From Foliamicus sp965115835 (GTDB taxonomy: Bacteria > Pseudomonadota > Gammaproteobacteria > Steroidobacterales > Foliamicaceae): a DNA stretch of 64,000 bases. The position numbers and the translations under genes are program-made. Shown here in pieces: positions 61,801 through 64,000 of this stretch. How positions within the stretch are numbered: position 1 is the stretch's first letter; the number at the start of each line of letters is the position of its first letter. Location: NCBI GenBank assembly GCA_965115835.1, contig OZ220471.1, positions 62,001 through 126,000 on the forward strand, given 5' to 3'. A model generated the notes under the pieces. It was not told the DNA's origin. It was given only the letters and a program-made list of their open reading frames with translations, and made no database searches.

Positions 61801-63810
61801 CTGTCGTATTACATGAAGGACAACACCGATCGGCGCGAACGCCAGAAGGCGACCGATATCCGGGTCATCGTCGGCAATCCGCCTTATTCCGCAGGGCAGA
61901 GGAGCGCAAACGACAACGCACAGAACGTGGCCTACAAGCGGCTGGACCAAAGGATCCGGTCTACCTACGCAGAACGCTCCAGGGCGGCCAATTTGCAGAA
62001 CCTCTACGACAGCTACATCCGCGCGATCCGCTGGGGCAGCGACCGGCTCGGGGAGGCCGGGGTGATGGCGTTCGTAACCAATGCTGGATGGCTGGACGGC
62101 AATGCAATGGACGGAATGCGAAAGTGCCTCGCTGCCGAGTTTTCCAGCATTCATGTGTTTCATCTGCGCGGGAACCAACGAACCCAGGGCGAACTCTCGC
62201 GAAAAGAAGGCGGGAAGATTTTCGGGGGAGGGTCGAGAACGCCGGTCGCCATCACCGTCTTCGTCAAGAACCCGAACGCTCTGGAGCAGGGCCGTATCCG
62301 GTTCCACGACATCGGCGACTACCTGGACCGCAAGGAAAAACTGGAGATCGTCAGTCGCTTCGGCAGTATCCGTGGAGTTGGCGAGGCCGACGGATGGACC
62401 TCCATCGTTCCGGACGAGCACGGCGATTGGCTGGATCAGCGCGATCCGGGCTTCGGGGCGTATCCGAAGATCGGCGACAAGAGGGACAGAACCGGCAACG
62501 TTTTGTTTCAGAATTACTCTCTCGGCGTTATCACCAAACGGGACGCATGGTGCGTCAATTTCTCCCGAAAGGCGTTGACGGCGAACATCGAAGCGACAAT
62601 TTCGTTCTACAACAGCGAGGTGGCTCGCTGGCAGTTGACGAACCGGCAAATCGCCGAATCCAGAGAAGAGTACGCCGTCAGAATTGATGATTTTATCGAT
62701 ACCGACTCAACGAAGGTCAGTTGGTCTCCAAATCTCAAGACTGAATTGCGACGAGGCAGAACGCTGGCTGTGGAGGACGGGCAGTTTCTGCCCAGCATGT
62801 ATCGTCCTTTCACCAAGCAATGGTTGTTCTACAGCCGCCGTTTCAATGACCGGGTTCACCAGTTACCCCGCATATTCCCGAACGCCGACCTGCCCAACCG
62901 GGTGATCGCCGTAACAGGCAAGGGCGGGAGGTCGGGATTCTCCGCCCTGATGATGGACGCATTGCCGAATCTCCACACTATCGACACAGGTCAGTGCTTC
63001 CCTCTGTATCTCTACCGGGAAGACGAGCAAGCCGATCCAGAAACGCCAAGGCTTTTTGCGGAGCGTGGCAGCGGCCACAGGCGGGTTGAGGCGATTACCG
63101 ACTGCGCCGTCCGCCCAATCGGCGATCAGGCCCGGCGCTGTCGGAGCCACAGGCGTGTCGACGCCATTACCGATTACGCGGTCCAACACTTCCGAAATTC
63201 CTACCCTTCCGAGGATGTCGGCCGGGAGGACATCTTCCACTACATCTACGGGCTTTTGCATTCGGAAGACTACCGCGGCCGCTTCCGCGCCAACCTTGCC
63301 AAGGAGTTGCCGCGCATCCCCTGCGTGAAGCCGGTCGAGGACTACCGCGCGTTTCGCGACGCAGGAAGGCGTCTCGGCGAACTTCACGTCGGTTACGAGC
63401 AGGTCGAGCCGTATCCGGCCACCATCGACACGGGCGCAAATTCACCTGCGGACAACCCGCAGGCGCTCTACCGGGTCACGAAGATGAAGCACCCGAAAAT
63501 CCCCGGCAAAGATGGTAAAAAGGCCAACGACCTGAGCACCGTCATCTACAACCTGCACCTCACCATCCGCGACATTCCCGAGGCCGCGTGGGAATACGTT
63601 GTGAACGGCAAACCTGCGCTTGCATGGGTCATGGAGCGCCAGTGCGTCAAGACCGACAGGGCGAGCGGAATCGTGAGCGACGCCAACGCTTGGGCAACCG
63701 AGACGATCGGGAACCCGCGTTATCCTCTCGACCTGTTCCTGCGGGTCGTCACCGTCAGCCTGGAGACCATGAAAATCGTTCGGAGCCTGCCCGACCTGAC
63801 AATCGACTGA
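58807..63810 (+). CDS. Type ISP single-chain restriction-modification enzyme (nuclease-helicase-methyltransferase)
   Basis: A 1667-residue enzyme combining DNA translocation, cleavage and N6-adenine methylation. Domains in order: Mrr-like PD-(D/E)xK nuclease (E26, D66 in GIDLVAT, Q80-K82 in IQCKF); superfamily 2 helicase with Walker A GTGKT (195-199), DEAH (324-327), MTATP (359-363) and motif VI QAVGRVMRR (580-588); a Gly/Gln-rich linker (about 685-706) and helical coupler; methyltransferase with DPFAGTGAF (917-925) and NPPY (1024-1027); then a target-recognition region. Layout and length match the LlaBIII/LlaGI class. All catalytic motifs look intact. ATG 58807 overlaps the toxin stop. Recognition site is unknown. 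Confidence 0.93.
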   Translation: MSPLDRLLESYRADALSERDKGTAFEKLVAVWLVADPVQAKRFQKAELWSDWARRQQRDRSDIGIDLVATRHDGGLAAIQCKFLDANRSVSKGDIDSFISASAKPMFVERVIVETTDMPWSPNAEKTLREQTVPTTRIGLRALRESVVDWSAFAATGEIARPAPKTLRQDQTEALEAVRTGLAEADRGKLIMACGTGKTLTALRIAEELAGAGGHVLCLMPSLALMAQTVREWCADAELPLTAFAVCSDAQVGRRRKNQNDVAEIEVTDLALPATTDAVALAQAVAASDTGALRVVFATYQSISVIAAGQQSHDLPEFDLIVCDEAHRTTGATFPGEDQSDFVKVHDNEVIRGAKRLYMTATPRIYGENAKSMARDARADLASMDDPDCYGEVLFHHGFAQAVESGILTDYRVIVLAMDEGQVSTATQKRLADENSELKLDDATRIVGCWKALSKTGLAGTGADDSGPMRRALAFCRSIASSKLVRDEFELVVSEFQSSELQSESEGASLNGLSCEVEHVDGTYNARERGRRLDWLKEEAGANVCRILSNARCLTEGVDVPALDAILFLHPRNSQIDVVQAVGRVMRRAPGKRMGYVILPVGVPPGVSADVALGDNQKYRVVWQILNALRAHDERLDAVINQGGLGQDVSDRIAVVDGRGPGASAELKAVTATVEDLPGHSGARGSDIGEGGGSGSGEQGEGQQQRPLLIDEFSRAVMAKIVEKCGTREYWEDWASDVAAIAERHITRIASLVEQPGSDARAFFRDFLKELRDDLNESVTEGDAIEMLAQHLITRPVFDALFEGHSFVDKNPVSAAMTEILSVIDEAQVEREAQQLEGFYASVRRRAAGITDPRARQNLIVELYDKFFRGAFPRTTKMLGIVYTPVEIVDFIIRSANDALQEQFGQPLGSQGVHILDPFAGTGAFVTRLLQSGLIPSEDLERKYREEIHANEIVLLAYYIAAINIESVFHSVAGRNDYLPWTGICLTDTFALHEGDDQLSYYMKDNTDRRERQKATDIRVIVGNPPYSAGQRSANDNAQNVAYKRLDQRIRSTYAERSRAANLQNLYDSYIRAIRWGSDRLGEAGVMAFVTNAGWLDGNAMDGMRKCLAAEFSSIHVFHLRGNQRTQGELSRKEGGKIFGGGSRTPVAITVFVKNPNALEQGRIRFHDIGDYLDRKEKLEIVSRFGSIRGVGEADGWTSIVPDEHGDWLDQRDPGFGAYPKIGDKRDRTGNVLFQNYSLGVITKRDAWCVNFSRKALTANIEATISFYNSEVARWQLTNRQIAESREEYAVRIDDFIDTDSTKVSWSPNLKTELRRGRTLAVEDGQFLPSMYRPFTKQWLFYSRRFNDRVHQLPRIFPNADLPNRVIAVTGKGGRSGFSALMMDALPNLHTIDTGQCFPLYLYREDEQADPETPRLFAERGSGHRRVEAITDCAVRPIGDQARRCRSHRRVDAITDYAVQHFRNSYPSEDVGREDIFHYIYGLLHSEDYRGRFRANLAKELPRIPCVKPVEDYRAFRDAGRRLGELHVGYEQVEPYPATIDTGANSPADNPQALYRVTKMKHPKIPGKDGKKANDLSTVIYNLHLTIRDIPEAAWEYVVNGKPALAWVMERQCVKTDRASGIVSDANAWATETIGNPRYPLDLFLRVVTVSLETMKIVRSLPDLTID
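63074..63184 (+). repeat. In-frame tandem duplication inside the restriction enzyme
   Basis: Two 39-bp copies, 63074-63112 and 63146-63184, differ at about 7 positions and lie exactly 72 bp apart. They encode HRRVEAITDCAV and HRRVDAITDYAV near residues 1424 and 1448, in the C-terminal target-recognition half of the protein. Confidence 0.6.
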
Positions 63811-63876
63811 ACAGCGAAAAAGCCCGCAGACCCGCCACGCCCATCGGTAACGACTATCAAGAGTGAGAGAGTCCCC

Positions 63877-64000
63877 ATCAACCAAGACGAGAAAAGCCGT
63901 AGCGCGCACTTGCAAGCGCCCGATGCGCGAGCGGCGCATGCTGCGGCGAACCCATCGTCTCTGGCGGAGCTTTTCCCCCAAATTGATGCTACAGGCGCGG
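63877..64000 (+). other. Possible 5' end of another gene running off the window
   Basis: After the restriction gene, one plus-strand frame reads INQDEKSRSAHLQAPDA, then SSLAELFPQIDATG, to the window edge. The LAELFPQI block resembles the N-terminus of some Type III-like DNA methyltransferases. No ATG or GTG begins the frame; TTG 63910 is possible, and GAGAGAG lies at 63864-63870. Too little is visible to call a gene. Confidence 0.2.

Noticed and set aside
58120..62649. A 1509-codon open frame on the minus strand opposite the restriction enzyme
   Set aside because: It is antisense to a gene with intact nuclease, helicase and methyltransferase motifs. The translation has no recognisable domain and is an artefact of GC-rich codon use.
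1..64000. CRISPR arrays, rRNA genes, tRNA genes or a replication origin
   Set aside because: I saw no regularly spaced repeats, no conserved rRNA sequence and no convincing cloverleaf in the intergenic gaps.

Overview
The window is a GC-rich bacterial chromosome segment, dense in genes and with many 4-bp stop/start overlaps. The order glnD-map / rpsB-tsf-pyrH-frr-uppS-cdsA-rseP-bamA-skp-lpxD-lpxA-lpxB-rnhB-dnaE-accA-tilS-pyrG-kdsA-eno-ftsB-surE-pcm-yqaA-nlpD is the classic gammaproteobacterial (Pseudomonas-like) housekeeping superoperon. Lipid A and KDO genes, BamA and a TonB-dependent receptor show a Gram-negative outer membrane. I read it as an unassigned gammaproteobacterium; no species call is possible from sequence reading alone.

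Layout. (1) 1-29.5 kb: translation, nucleotide, envelope, lipid A, replication and fatty-acid genes. Several usual members are absent from their slots: dxr, ispD and ispF (all MEP isoprenoid pathway), plus fabZ, truD and rpoS. (2) 29.6-37.2 kb: an acyl-CoA synthetase, a Mth938-family protein, and prfB with an intact programmed +1 frameshift. An accessory segment follows (P-loop protein remnant, orphan ureidoglycolate lyase, mobile element copy 1, purU), then lysS. (3) 37.3-46.3 kb: an NTP/NDP-exchange-like transporter and a phenylacetate catabolic cluster, with paaK divergent from paaZ-paaA-paaB-paaC-paaE-paaX. There is no paaD. (4) 46.3-55.1 kb: a LuxR regulator, a TonB-dependent receptor and a secreted amidase in one operon, a divergent ALDH7-type dehydrogenase, an AAHS-type aromatic-acid transporter and ygfZ. 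(5) 55.1-57.7 kb: sdhC-sdhD-sdhA, with no sdhB after it. (6) 57.8-64 kb: mobile element copy 2, then a VapBC-type toxin-antitoxin pair translationally coupled to a 1667-residue single-chain Type ISP restriction-modification enzyme.

How the parts fit. The housekeeping block supplies protein synthesis, cell envelope and DNA replication. The paa cluster ligates, epoxidises and ring-opens phenylacetyl-CoA under PaaX control. The amidase/receptor/ALDH/AAHS block looks like uptake and catabolism of an amide or aromatic substrate, though the substrate is unknown. The most distinctive structural finding is a 122-bp non-autonomous element present twice at about 90% identity. Each copy has 12-bp terminal inverted repeats and its own perfect 8-bp target duplication, and each lies at or in an accessory segment. 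The defence operon lies beside copy 2, where sdhB would be expected.
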